Source: Planctomycetota bacterium
GTDB lineage: Bacteria; Planctomycetota; Phycisphaerae; UBA1845
NCBI GenBank assembly: GCA_024278775.1
Contig: JAJRSP010000063.1
Coordinates: 1 to 52,803 of the forward strand
Direction: 5' to 3'
DNA length: 52,803 nt
The notes beneath the pieces were generated by a model that did no database searches, was not told the DNA's origin, and saw nothing but the letters and a program-made list of their open reading frames with translations. Numbering within the stretch: the stretch's first letter is position 1; each line of letters starts with the position of its first letter. Shown here one piece after another: positions 1-9,526 of the stretch. A program made the position numbers and the translations under genes.

Positions 1-193
1 CCCAAGGCAAAGGGTGGGGGACGAAAACGGAGTCCGTAATGGTTCGGCCGGCGAACGATTGGCGGATGTTTCGGTATGCAATAGCATGCCCTACGGGTGG
101 CGAACGCAGTCTTGCATGCGACGTCCGCCTGACTGTGTGGGTACGCACGCAGGCAGGTGCCCCACTCTTCGGGAGTACTCGAAGTTGGGGCCC
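1..193. repeat. REPIN-like palindromic element, truncated by the window edge
   Basis: This stretch matches the element at 52279-52438, in the same orientation. Shared parts are the left hairpin remnant (AGGCAAAGGGTGGGGGACGA near 5-24), the central block GTCCGCCTG followed by a hairpin around GTACGCACGCAG (about 122-155), and the right hairpin CTTCGGGAGTACTCGAAG (167-184) ending at GGGGCCC (187-193). The first bases lie inside the left palindrome, so the outer end is outside the window. The copy has diverged from the one at the right end and carries extra bases in its left half. No ORF inside it is convincing. It is most simply a non-autonomous element moved by a RAYT-type transposase. Confidence 0.75.
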
Positions 194-741
194 AACGCCA
201 AGCCGCCAACAGTGTCTTGCGCCCGTCTGGGAACCTAGGAATTCGCGCGGACTCCCGATGGAATCGGGCATGTTCCGTCCGCGCCTCGCAATGCAATAAC
301 CGAGAATGCTCTTGCACCAGAGCGCAGAGCCTTTTGTCAATCAGGGTCCCTGCTTGCGCGAGGCGTGCGTGTGGCGTGGGCTTTTGTCTTCCTTTTTCGT
401 TCTGGACGCGTCTCCATACCGGTTTCAATCGCTACGTGGTGTGGTTTTTTCTCGCAAACGCCATTTGCTCATATTTGTGTGGCAAAAGCGCGCAGGAGGA
501 GCCCCGGAAGCGCTGCGTCGGGAAGACCGTCCGCACCCGAACGAGCCTACCGGATCTCGTAGGGCGATCGCCTGAATCGCTACAGGATCACCCAATCACC
601 AGCTCAACATCGGCCTAATCCGTTATTCAGCCAAGATTTCCAAAGAAATCATAATATCTTTTGTGATTCTAGACTGAGCTGTTACAATCCCCCTGTGGGT
701 CGGGGTTTTCTGGTTGGCCATATTTCACCTTGGAGGTTGTG
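194..741. other. Intergenic region, no gene recognised; AT-rich leader at its end
   Basis: About 550 bases without a supportable gene; several short overlapping ORFs are open but have no ribosome binding site or recognisable product. The last part (about 615-680) is clearly more AT-rich than its surroundings and holds a perfect small hairpin, GATTTC-CAAA-GAAATC, at 635-650. It probably contains the promoter of the large secreted protein that follows, but I cannot fix a -35/-10 pair. Confidence 0.5.
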
Positions 742-3700
742 ATGTGCTCACTGGGTAGCAGCGGAGTAAACGCTCTGCAGGTCGGTCGGGGTGGTGTATG
801 CGCTGTGTGGGTCGTGCTCACTTTGAGCGGCGCGGTGTCGCAGGCTGCCGGCGATGTTCCGAAGGTGGTGGCGGGGCCTCGTATTGTATCCGTCCAGCAA
901 GCCGAGACAGCGATGAGCGCGAAGGCGACCATTCTTCGGTGGGACGCTGATGAGATGCGCCAAGCCCGTGCGCAGGGCTCGAAGATTCGCATCCGACAGT
1001 TTCCCCTCAGCGAAACGTCGTCCGTCGAGCTTGAGCTACAACCTTTTCATGTGATCGGAAAGGACACGCAGTTCGTCATCGGCCACTTGGATGAATCGGA
1101 CGTTCCTTTCCCTTACGACGTGTCGCGAATTTCGTTCTTCCGCGGGCGTGTGGTCGGACGACCCGGCTCAGACGTCTATCTATCGCTCAGCGACCGCTCC
1201 TCTACCGGCTATATCGACCTCGGACCGGGAGCCCCGCGCCATCGAATCTCCTCCAAGGGGGGAGACGGCCAGCCGTTGGCCCGCGGATTGGTGTCGGTTT
1301 TCAAGGCGAGCGGCTCGCCGTCGGTACCGGCCGGTGTCCCGCTGTGTGGGGTAGATGGTGATAAGCTTCAGTTTCGCGGCGAGTGGATCAAGAGTCCGCT
1401 TCCCCGGCGTACGACCTCGGCCGCACAGACCATCGCACCCGTTACGGTTGGCCTGAAACAGATGGAGTTGGCCGTTGAGACGGATTACGAACTCTTCACG
1501 CTGTTCAACGATGCTACGGCGACGTTCGACTATGTGGTTCAGATGTATGGCGAAGTTAGTACGATCTATATGCGTGACGTGGACACGCGTATTCAGGTTG
1601 TTTTTGTGCGCGTTTGGGACCAGGCGGATGATTTGTTTAACGGCCCCGACCCGTTGTTTCAGTTTTATCCGTGGTGGATTGCTAACATGGGTGCGGTGTC
1701 CCGCGACACGGCCCAGTTCTTTTCCGGACGGCGGGATTTTCCTTTTGGCGGTCAGGCTTTCGTTACCCGGCTCTGTGACACGTTCGGCTTTGGCATTGTG
1801 GGTTACGCGGCTGGTTCGTTTCCCGATCCGAGCGTGCCCAATCCGTTCAACTGGGATATCCCCGTCACGGCCCATGAGCTGGGTCATTCCAGCGGCACGG
1901 CGCACACGCACGACAACCTGATCGATACCTGTGACGACCCGCTCACCACACCTCAGCGCGGCCCCATCATGAGCTACTGCGGACAGACCTGGAGTGGGAT
2001 GAACGCCAACACGGACAACTATTTCCACGTCGTCAGTCAGGCGAGTATGGACGCGCACATCGCCGCGTCCGCTTGCATCGTGGCCGACTGCAACATGAAC
2101 AACACGGCCGACTCGTTGGACATAGGCAATGGTGTCAGTCAAGACACCAACGCCAACGGAATTCCGGATGAGTGCGAGGACTGCAACGGTAATGGCACGC
2201 TCGATCCGGCGGATATCGCCGGCGCATCGCTTGACCTCAACAGCAACGGCATCCCCGACGAGTGTGAACCGGATTGCAACGGCAACAACGTACCAGACGA
2301 TCGTGACATTTCCTTGGGCACCAGCACCGATGCGTTCGGCAACGGCATCCCCGATGAGTGTGAAACCGACTGCAACAGCAACGGGGTCTCCGATTACACG
2401 GAGATTCAGGCGGATATGACGCTGGACAAAGATCGCAACGCCGTGTTGGATGCCTGTCAGGATTGCGACGCAAACGGTACCAGCGATCTCGCGGCACTGA
2501 ATGGTGCGCATCATATCTGGGTGGCCAGCGGATTGCCCAATGAAGTGATTCGGCAATTTTTGGGAAGTACAGGTGTTTTGACTGATGCGTCGGTCGGTGG
2601 TGTCTCGGCCGTGAACGCAGGACAAGATCTGATCGTGACTCCGGCCGGGACAATTCTCGTCTCGATCGGCCCTGAAAGCCGCGTGATGGAGTTTAGTGCG
2701 GAAGGCGTTTACCTCAGAGATTTCGTTACGGTCGGCGCGGGTGGCGTCACGTATCCTACCGGTCTGGTCATGTCACCGACCGGTCAACTCCTCGTGTCAA
2801 GTCGTGACACATATAGCGTGCAGGCTTATGATGGAACCACGGGTGCGCCGCTCGGGGCTTTCGTGCCGTCAGCCACAGGTGGGCTCATTCTTCCGTTTGG
2901 ACTCACGTATGGACCTAATGGTAACCTGTTCGTCACCAGCGACTCAAACGAAGTGATGGAGTACGACGGTATCACGGGCGATTTTATCCGTGTGTTTGTG
3001 TCGGCTTCGAATAACGGTGGTCTCAGCCAACCACGTGGCCTGGCCTTCAAGCCCGACGGAAATCTACTCGTGGCCAGCTTCGGCACCGACGAAGTGCTGG
3101 AATATGAACGTGGCACCGGCGCGCCTCGCGGCAAATGGGCGCACGTGGGTACGGCCACACGCATCACCCAGGACAGTCCGTGGGGGATTCGCATTGGACC
3201 TAACGGGAATGTGTTCGTGAGTCGCACCGGTACCGACTACAGTTCAAGCCCCACCCGCGCAGACGTATCCGCTTCGCATCTGACCGATGCGCGGATGTTC
3301 GAGTATGACGTTTGCACGGGCGATTTCCGAAAAACGGAGATCGGCGGCAACGATCACGGGCTCAAGTTTGCGACGGGTTTTGATTTTGTGCCCGGTTTTG
3401 CGATTGATTGCAACGTCAACGAGGTACCGGATAGCTGCGACATTGCCGCCGGGACGAGTCTCGACGCCGATGCCAACGGCGTCCCGGATGAGTGCCAAGT
3501 GGACTGCAACGGAAACGGCGTCTACGACCGGTTGGATATCTACCCCTTCGGTGCCAGCCTGGATTGCAACTGCAATTTTGTTCCGGATGAGTGTGACCTC
3601 GCCGCTGGAAGTACGGACTGCAACGGAAACGGGATCCTGGACGAGTGTGAGATCAACTTCGATTGCAACAGCAATGGTACGCAGGATATTTGCGAGATTG

Positions 3701-5268
3701 CAAGCGGCACGGCCGGAGACTGTAACCACAACCAGATCATCGACACATGCGAAGCCGTGAGCAGCGGTGTGATCTTGGACGAAGATTTTGAGGGCGGGCT
3801 GCCGGCCGGCTGGAGCGCTTCGGGTATATTCAGCGTCAACGGCACGTGCTCGGGCGCGGGCTCGTGCAACGGCAATGGTTCGTCGTGGGCCTACGCCGGT
3901 AGCACGGCCACGTGTACCTACGGAGATGGCGAGCATGGCGGGCTCGTGTCTCCGATGATTGATCTACCGCCCGGCACGGCCGAACTACGTTATTGCTCGG
4001 CGTTGATAACCGAATTGGACTTCGATTTCGCCGACGTGGTGGTGAATAATGTGCGTGTGGAACGCCTTAGCGGCGGCACGGGGGTGTGGGAATCACGGGT
4101 GATCGACATTTCCGAATTCGCCGGCCAGACGATTCAGATCATCTTCCGCCTGGAGAGCGACCCCGGCGTAAGCGGCACGCTCGGATGGCTGGTGGACAAC
4201 GTGCAGATCATCTCCGGTTTCGTGAGTGGAGACTGCAACGGCAACGGTGTACCCGATGCGTGCGAACCGGACTGCAACAATAATGGCACACCCGACGACT
4301 GCGACATCACGGCCGGTGTCAGCGAAGACTGCAACGGCAATGGCATACCTGATGAATGCGACATCGCCAACGGCACGAGCCCCGACGCCAACGGCAATGG
4401 CATCCCCGATGAGTGTGACACGCCGCCACCTGGTCCGCTCGTGGACATGAGCCGCGTGGGCGACCACGGCCAGCGATATCTTCAAATCGCCGCGTCCAAC
4501 AGTACGGGACAAGAGGTGATTCGCGTGAAGCCGTTGAGCACGCCGGGGTTTGGCAAATGTAGCGACACGGGTGCAGAATGCATTATTGCCAATTCGAGCT
4601 GTCCGGCCGGTACGTGCGATGGTCCCGGTGGTGCTGGTGTGCTCTATGTGGGCGTACCGTTCGTGGCCCCTGATCCGAATTCTGCGGACCTGAGTAATGT
4701 GTTTATGGCTGCGCGGCTCGGGTGCGAGCCCGTGTCCGTTGATTTTGGTGCGTTTACAAGTATCGCGGTGTATGGCGCTGAAGTGGTTCCGAACGACGGA
4801 GCGGACGTCGCGCGGTACGTGCTTCAGCGGGCGAATGCTTCGTGCCCGAATCTGGAAACAGACGAGACCTGCTGGTCTTCAGCGATCACGATCTCACAGG
4901 GTCATTTCGCTGACATCGTTCAGCCGTACTTCCCCGATGCCCCGCCCCAGCCCAATTTTGGGGACATTACGGAGTATGTGAACAAGTTCCTCGGTGATCC
5001 GGCTGCTGAGTCCAAGGTGGCGATGCAGCTTCAGCCGAACCTCGTTGTGCCGCTCAACGCGATGAATTACAAGGACATCTCGCACGTCGTAAGCTCGTTC
5101 CTCGGTATTTCAACGTACGCGACGGCTTTTACCACGACCGGACTGTGTACGTGCCCTTCCAGCGTGACGTGCGGCACTACTGCGTGTGTCCTTGACAGAG
5201 ACTGCGTGGGCGATCAGCTATGTTTGGAAGGTTTCTGTGTCGATCGGTGCGGGCGCTGTAGCCCGTAG
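742..5268 (+). CDS. Large secreted multidomain protein with a metzincin-type zinc protease motif
   Basis: A 1508-residue exported protein. The ATG at 742 has GGAGG at 732-736; a TTG 12 nt upstream would overlap that site, so it was rejected. A hydrophobic stretch at about 18-35 looks like a signal peptide. The extended zinc motif HELGHSSGTAHTH starts at residue 378 (HExxHxxGxxH), as in reprolysin-like metzincins, so the N-terminal third is probably a prodomain plus protease. Acidic Cys-containing repeats (type DCNGNGIPDECE) occupy about 449-585, 887-1003 and 1164-1228. Between the first two blocks lies an NHL-like beta-propeller (about 590-887), and between the second and third a MAM/jelly-roll-like segment (about 1013-1160). 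Two helical segments, NFGDITEYVNKFLG and NYKDISHVVSSFLG, near 1410 and 1455 resemble a dockerin pair lacking calcium loops, and the C-terminus is Cys-rich. The fold calls are from pattern only. Likely an extracellular or surface protease; the substrate is unknown. Confidence 0.85.
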   Translation: MCSLGSSGVNALQVGRGGVCAVWVVLTLSGAVSQAAGDVPKVVAGPRIVSVQQAETAMSAKATILRWDADEMRQARAQGSKIRIRQFPLSETSSVELELQPFHVIGKDTQFVIGHLDESDVPFPYDVSRISFFRGRVVGRPGSDVYLSLSDRSSTGYIDLGPGAPRHRISSKGGDGQPLARGLVSVFKASGSPSVPAGVPLCGVDGDKLQFRGEWIKSPLPRRTTSAAQTIAPVTVGLKQMELAVETDYELFTLFNDATATFDYVVQMYGEVSTIYMRDVDTRIQVVFVRVWDQADDLFNGPDPLFQFYPWWIANMGAVSRDTAQFFSGRRDFPFGGQAFVTRLCDTFGFGIVGYAAGSFPDPSVPNPFNWDIPVTAHELGHSSGTAHTHDNLIDTCDDPLTTPQRGPIMSYCGQTWSGMNANTDNYFHVVSQASMDAHIAASACIVADCNMNNTADSLDIGNGVSQDTNANGIPDECEDCNGNGTLDPADIAGASLDLNSNGIPDECEPDCNGNNVPDDRDISLGTSTDAFGNGIPDECETDCNSNGVSDYTEIQADMTLDKDRNAVLDACQDCDANGTSDLAALNGAHHIWVASGLPNEVIRQFLGSTGVLTDASVGGVSAVNAGQDLIVTPAGTILVSIGPESRVMEFSAEGVYLRDFVTVGAGGVTYPTGLVMSPTGQLLVSSRDTYSVQAYDGTTGAPLGAFVPSATGGLILPFGLTYGPNGNLFVTSDSNEVMEYDGITGDFIRVFVSASNNGGLSQPRGLAFKPDGNLLVASFGTDEVLEYERGTGAPRGKWAHVGTATRITQDSPWGIRIGPNGNVFVSRTGTDYSSSPTRADVSASHLTDARMFEYDVCTGDFRKTEIGGNDHGLKFATGFDFVPGFAIDCNVNEVPDSCDIAAGTSLDADANGVPDECQVDCNGNGVYDRLDIYPFGASLDCNCNFVPDECDLAAGSTDCNGNGILDECEINFDCNSNGTQDICEIASGTAGDCNHNQIIDTCEAVSSGVILDEDFEGGLPAGWSASGIFSVNGTCSGAGSCNGNGSSWAYAGSTATCTYGDGEHGGLVSPMIDLPPGTAELRYCSALITELDFDFADVVVNNVRVERLSGGTGVWESRVIDISEFAGQTIQIIFRLESDPGVSGTLGWLVDNVQIISGFVSGDCNGNGVPDACEPDCNNNGTPDDCDITAGVSEDCNGNGIPDECDIANGTSPDANGNGIPDECDTPPPGPLVDMSRVGDHGQRYLQIAASNSTGQEVIRVKPLSTPGFGKCSDTGAECIIANSSCPAGTCDGPGGAGVLYVGVPFVAPDPNSADLSNVFMAARLGCEPVSVDFGAFTSIAVYGAEVVPNDGADVARYVLQRANASCPNLETDETCWSSAITISQGHFADIVQPYFPDAPPQPNFGDITEYVNKFLGDPAAESKVAMQLQPNLVVPLNAMNYKDISHVVSSFLGISTYATAFTTTGLCTCPSSVTCGTTACVLDRDCVGDQLCLEGFCVDRCGRCSP

Positions 5269-5657
5269 CCGTTCGGCTTGGAGTGGGTGTCGCCACGCAA
5301 TCGCTTTGCATGAGGAACGGGTGACCCATCGACTTTGGCGGTGGGGGAGTCAATGATCGAACGTTATTTCTTCGTTTCACCAAATTATCGGCCAACTTCC
5401 CGGCTTGTGTGGCGATCAGTGTACCTCCGCTTACCGGCAGATTGGGCGTGGCAATTTCTTTTTGACAAAGGGGCTCGTCGCGGGAATGGCCCCTCATTTT
5501 TGATCGCGGCAACGAGGTGCAGTCGATTTGGAAAGAGGGTAATGCCAAAAACCCTGGCCACACTCCCACAGATCGGGTTAGCCGAACGCAGGCTGTTCAT
5601 GTCCGTTCGATTTCGTTACGATTACGCTGGAAGTGCAAGGTAGAGGGAGCAGAAGCC

Positions 5658-6683
5658 GTGTCACGAGGGAATCAGATCCTACGTCAGTGGAACCTGCTTC
5701 GAATGCTTCAGACTCGTGGGGAGGGCGTTCCCCTCAGCCAACTCGCGTCCGAGATGCGCGTGACCGAGCGGACCATACAGCGTGATTTTGAGAGCCTCCA
5801 GGAGCTTGGTTTCCCCATCGAACATGATGACGACGAGTTCGGCAAGCGGTTCTGGCGGATGCCCCACGATTTCTTCCGCTCTGGGCCGCTGGTGTTAAGT
5901 CTGACCGAAGCCATCTCCCTTCACCTCGCGGAACGGCTATTGATGCCGCTTTCCGGGACCTACCTGGCGGAGGGCGTGCATACTCTTCTCGAAAAAGTTC
6001 GGAGCCTCGTACCGCAACAGGCTATGAACTACTTTGCTATGCTGGACGAGACGATCTACGTCCGAAGAACCGGTGTGACGGATTATTCTAACTTTTCAGA
6101 GACGATACGCACCGTGGTGGACGGCGCGCGGGACAGCCAGAGCGTTGAAGTTCGGTATCGTGCGATCTGGCGGGGTGACGAGTACAAGACACGGTTCGAT
6201 CCGTATGGCATGGTATTTTATGACGGTGACCTGTTCGCCTTGGGTCGTTCCCATCGAGCCCGAGCGATTCGGATTTTTAAGGTTACGCGGATTCTCTCCG
6301 CCGAGGCGACGACCGAGTGCTTTGACCGCCCGAGGGACTTCAGCCTGGAGGATCAGTTTCGCAGCAGTTTCGGCATCTTCCAGGCCAGTGGTGCTGCCGT
6401 GGACATAAAAGTCCGGTTCAGCGGTGGTGCGGCTGCCGTGGTCGAGGAGCGTGTGTGGCATGAGAGCCAGCAGCTCTCGTGGCAGCCCACCGACGAAACG
6501 TTGTTCGAACCATCGCACGATGCATCTGATACGTTAGAGGCGACGTTTCAACTCTCCGGTGTCGTGGAGTTCAAGCGGTGGATCAAGGGTTTTGGCGATC
6601 AGGCGGAAGTCACCAAACCCACCTGGCTCCGAAACGAGTTACGCGAAGAACTCCTGGCTGCCGCAAAGATTCACGACGCGTAA
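5658..6683 (+). CDS. Helix-turn-helix transcriptional regulator with WYL domain
   Basis: 341 residues. The frame is open further upstream, but the GTG at 5658 with GAGGG ten bases before it, followed directly by the HTH, is the best start. An N-terminal winged HTH (about 5-60, with LASEMRVTERTIQRDFESLQ) is of the DeoR/HTH_11 kind. It is followed by a middle helical region and a WYL-type domain (about 140-250) with FDPYGMVFYDGDLFALG and RIFKVTRI, then a WCX-like C-terminal extension (about 260-335). WYL regulators bind small ligands or nucleic acids and act as repressors or activators of stress, metabolic or defence genes. No adjacent operon partner reveals its target: it is preceded by the large secreted protein and followed by a 330-bp gap. 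Confidence 0.9.
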   Translation: MSRGNQILRQWNLLRMLQTRGEGVPLSQLASEMRVTERTIQRDFESLQELGFPIEHDDDEFGKRFWRMPHDFFRSGPLVLSLTEAISLHLAERLLMPLSGTYLAEGVHTLLEKVRSLVPQQAMNYFAMLDETIYVRRTGVTDYSNFSETIRTVVDGARDSQSVEVRYRAIWRGDEYKTRFDPYGMVFYDGDLFALGRSHRARAIRIFKVTRILSAEATTECFDRPRDFSLEDQFRSSFGIFQASGAAVDIKVRFSGGAAAVVEERVWHESQQLSWQPTDETLFEPSHDASDTLEATFQLSGVVEFKRWIKGFGDQAEVTKPTWLRNELREELLAAAKIHDA

Positions 6684-7013
6684 GCTCGAACGACCCGCCT
6701 TTGTTTTTCTCACCGAATCACATCTTCCGTTACGTCCACGGACGTCACACGCTCCTTCATATACCCTAACAGAATCACGCCCGAAAAACTTTTTCGGACA
6801 TTTTTTCGGAAGCAGTTTGGGGTCGATGCGCCGTGCCACACCATACATGGGGGGGGCGACCTACCCTGTCGCACCCACCGTATGTTAGGTCCGACCCGAT
6901 CTGTCGCTCGCGCCTCGTACGCTTCAGGTATGGACGAAGCAAGCGAATCGAGCGGTGCGGGAGTCATCCGCATGGCACCATTCGCGTCCCCATAACTTGA
7001 AAGGAAAGAACGG
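6684..7013. other. Intergenic region with a strong A/T-stem hairpin
   Basis: 330 bases without a gene. At 6781-6797 there is a near-perfect palindrome, CCGAAAAACTTTTTCGG, followed by another T-run (6801-6806); a shorter palindrome, ACGTCC-AC-GGACGT, lies near 6735. The first could act as a transcription terminator in either direction, about 100 nt after the WYL gene. The rest is presumably the promoter region of the PEGA lipoprotein; GAAAGGAAAG just before 7014 is its ribosome binding site. Confidence 0.45.
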
Positions 7014-7409
7014 ATGAATCGCGTCATTAGTAGTCTGCTGGCCGTTTCGCTTGTCGTGAATGCCAGTGGTTGCGCCACACTCGTGAAGGGGGTGTACCAG
7101 CCTATCGGTATCACGTCGAAACCCGCTGGTGCGCTCGTCAAGGTGGACGGTATCGATAAGGGCGAAACACCCATGGTTATCAAGATGAAACGGAATAAGG
7201 CCCACACCGTGCAGCTCGACAAACCGGGTTATGAAACCTTCGAGGGGGCCATTGCTACGAAAAGTTCGGGTTGGATCTGGGGCAACATCCTCATCGGTGG
7301 CTTGATCGGGCTTGTCGTGGATTTGATTTCCGGTGCGAGCAACAACCTGGACCCGGATAGCGTACATGCAGAGCTCACACCATCTCATAGTCAGGAAGTG
7401 ACTCCATGA
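7014..7409 (+). CDS. Small PEGA-domain lipoprotein
   Basis: 131 residues. The N-terminus MNRVISSLLAVSLVVNASGC is a lipoprotein-type signal with a plausible lipobox ending at Cys20. Residues about 33-80 form a PEGA-type beta unit (SKPAGALVKVDG, KGETPMVI, VQLDKPGYETFEG). A glycine-rich hydrophobic segment follows (about 88-108, WIWGNILIGGLIGLVVDLI). PEGA domains occur in surface proteins and help attach domains to the envelope; no catalytic function is expected. AAGGAAAG precedes the ATG at good spacing. The stop codon shares bases with an in-frame ATG of the next reading frame, but the next gene probably starts further downstream. Confidence 0.85.
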   Translation: MNRVISSLLAVSLVVNASGCATLVKGVYQPIGITSKPAGALVKVDGIDKGETPMVIKMKRNKAHTVQLDKPGYETFEGAIATKSSGWIWGNILIGGLIGLVVDLISGASNNLDPDSVHAELTPSHSQEVTP

Positions 7410-7546
7410 ACACGAAAAAGCACTTGATGGTCAGGGAAGCGAACACCGGGGCGTGTGTGTCACGGCGAACATCCGGCGAAGGAGCGACAGCCGGTGGCAC
7501 GGCAGCGCCGCACACGAGCCCGACGCGTGGAAAGGAGGATTCAGTG

Positions 7547-7717
7547 ATGGGGAAGGAAGTCGATCAAGACCGTCTCTGTTGCGGCAGTCTGTTGGAGGCC
7601 GAGTTGGTGGACGGTCGGATTCTTCTTCGTTGTCTCTCCTGTGGTACGATGTGGTCCCGACAGGTGGACGGTATATTCATCGAGGAAGGTCCCTCTCCAC
7701 AACCATCCAACAACTGA
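7547..7717 (+). CDS. Zinc-ribbon microprotein
   Basis: 56 residues, starting MGKEVDQDRLCCGSLLEA. The frame is open back to an ATG at 7406, but an almost perfect Shine-Dalgarno sequence, AAAGGAGG at 7531-7538, sits 8 nt before the ATG at 7547, and the sequence before it is of low quality, so the short form is chosen. It has CC at 11-12 and CLSCGTMW around residue 30, giving two Cys pairs typical of a small zinc ribbon. A binding or adaptor role is likely but unproven. It follows the PEGA lipoprotein on the same strand and converges on the AarF-like gene. Confidence 0.7.
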   Translation: MGKEVDQDRLCCGSLLEAELVDGRILLRCLSCGTMWSRQVDGIFIEEGPSPQPSNN

Positions 7718-7804
7718 TACCGGATGGTGGGCGGGTGTGGAAAACCATCATAGCGCAGGTGAAAACGAGCGAAGCGGCGTTACCGGTGGGGAGGTGCCCG
7801 TCGG

Positions 7805-9526
7805 TTAATGCAGCCTTCCGCTGCGGAAGATGGCCCAACTCAGTCCGAGGCCAAGGAGTCCGGCCATCAGGTAGCCGGCGATGCCGAAATACTGCACCTG
7901 CACCTCAAAGCCGAAGAAGTTTAGTGTGGTGTCCGTACTCACGACGACGCTGCTTCCGATGATGATGGCGGCGATCACGACGGAGAAGGCCATACGGTTG
8001 CTCGCCCGATCCAACTCGCGGATGAGCCGATCGATGTTTTCGTGACGCACGACAAGTTGCAACGAGCCGGTCGACGCGCGACGTAGGACCGAGCGAAGTT
8101 GCCCCGGTGCCTTGCGGAGCATGCTTACCACGTCCCACCCGATCAGCGACATGCGGCGACGTGCGTTCGCTGGGGAAAAGCGATCACGCATCGCTTTCTT
8201 CAACCGCGGCTTGAGCAACTCGATCAAGTCCAGGTCGGGATCCAGTCGGGCCACGATGGTCGAGATCATGGCCAGCGCCTTGAGCAACATGGACACATCG
8301 CGCGGGATGATGACGTCGTGTCGGCGTATGAGCTCGGAGAACTCACTAAGCAGCGATCCGATGTCCATGCGTTTGACGGGTAACCCATGGTACTTCATGA
8401 GCATGACCTGAAGCGAGCGAGTGAGGCTGCGTCGGTCGGTGTCGCGCGAGACCGCCTCCATGTCCGCGAGGGTGTCGATGACCATGTTCATTTCGCCGTC
8501 AAGCCAAGTGTAGATTAACGTTACGAGGTCCAACATGAGTTCGGGACGGATCACCCCAACCTGCCCGAAGTCGATCAATCCCACGTGGGCCGGCGCTTCG
8601 ACGAGAATGTTGCCTGGGTGCGGGTCGGCGTGGAACATGCCGAACTCAAATAGCTGCACGAAATAACCTTCGGCCAGCCGTTTGGCTATGAGGGGACGGT
8701 CGATGGCGGTGCCTTCCCGCGGGCCGTTCATGGCGTCTTCAATGTTGACGCCCGACAACTTTTGCAGCGTAAGCACGCGGGTGCTGGACAGATCCCAATG
8801 GACACGCGGTACGCGTATTCCGGTGTCCGGGGCGAACGATTCCGCGAAGCGGCTTGTGGCGGACGCTTCGTTGACGAAATCGAGTTCGCGCGTCGTCATT
8901 TCTTCCAACTCGGCGACGATGAGCGACGGATGATACGCACGCGATTCCGGAAGCAAACGTTCCAAAGATTCAGCCAGCCACCGGAGCAATTCCATGTCGA
9001 GCCGAATCGTGTCTTCGATGTTCGGGCGACGCACTTTGACCACGACCTCTTCGCCTTGGTGGGTGCGGGCCAGGTACACCTGTGCGATGGATGCGCTAGC
9101 GAGGGGCGTGTCGTCAAACCAGGCGAACAACTCGCGGGTGGGTTGGCCGAGATCTTCCGCGATGATCGCCTTGGCCTGTTCAGTGTCAAATGGTGGCACA
9201 CTATCCTGCAGCGTACGTAACTCGGACAGCGTTTCCATCGGGATGAGGTCCGGTCTCGTGCTGAGCACCTGACCGAGCTTGATGAACGTGGGGCCGAGCT
9301 CATGGAAGACCGAAACGAGCCGTCGACCCACTGCCGTCGGCCCCCCCTCGGGGGTGCGGTTTCGGTCTCGACGACGGAGCATCCACACCGGAAGAAACCG
9401 GGACAGGTCGATCTGGGCGACGATGTGTCCAAACCCGTGCCGGGTGGCCACCTGCGTGATGAGACGCAGGCGGTTGAGGCTTCGAACATTGCGAGTGAAC
9501 TGGAGCGGCGTCATGGCTTTACTCAA
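7805..9526 (-). CDS. AarF/ABC1/UbiB family atypical kinase-like protein
   Basis: 573 residues from a TTG at 9526 with AGGA five bases upstream; an ATG four codons in (9514) is an equally possible start. The family hallmarks are present in order: KxGQ motif in FIKLGQVLSTRPDLIP (about 80-95), alanine-rich loop and lysine in ASIAQVYLAR and VVVKVRRP (about 143-167), catalytic loop FHADPHPGNILV (about 300) and the metal-binding LIDFGQVG (about 317). The C-terminus has two predicted membrane helices (about 515-570). UbiB/COQ8 proteins are membrane-associated ATPases that support ubiquinone or other isoprenoid-quinone synthesis. The gene is monocistronic, so the actual partner lipid is not shown by context. 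Confidence 0.93.
   Translation of the reverse strand: MSKAMTPLQFTRNVRSLNRLRLITQVATRHGFGHIVAQIDLSRFLPVWMLRRRDRNRTPEGGPTAVGRRLVSVFHELGPTFIKLGQVLSTRPDLIPMETLSELRTLQDSVPPFDTEQAKAIIAEDLGQPTRELFAWFDDTPLASASIAQVYLARTHQGEEVVVKVRRPNIEDTIRLDMELLRWLAESLERLLPESRAYHPSLIVAELEEMTTRELDFVNEASATSRFAESFAPDTGIRVPRVHWDLSSTRVLTLQKLSGVNIEDAMNGPREGTAIDRPLIAKRLAEGYFVQLFEFGMFHADPHPGNILVEAPAHVGLIDFGQVGVIRPELMLDLVTLIYTWLDGEMNMVIDTLADMEAVSRDTDRRSLTRSLQVMLMKYHGLPVKRMDIGSLLSEFSELIRRHDVIIPRDVSMLLKALAMISTIVARLDPDLDLIELLKPRLKKAMRDRFSPANARRRMSLIGWDVVSMLRKAPGQLRSVLRRASTGSLQLVVRHENIDRLIRELDRASNRMAFSVVIAAIIIGSSVVVSTDTTLNFFGFEVQVQYFGIAGYLMAGLLGLGLSWAIFRSGRLH

Noticed and set aside
306..575. 89-codon frame in the first intergenic region
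   Set aside because: No ribosome binding site, several overlapping alternative frames, and no recognisable protein features.
1180..2625. 481-codon open frame on the minus strand
   Set aside because: It lies opposite the metalloprotease gene and only mirrors its codon bias and repeats; the plus-strand product has a full set of domains.
2086..4425. Regularly spaced short repeats that could suggest a CRISPR array or satellite DNA
   Set aside because: They are in one frame, vary at third positions and encode the DCNGNGIPDEC units of the secreted protein.
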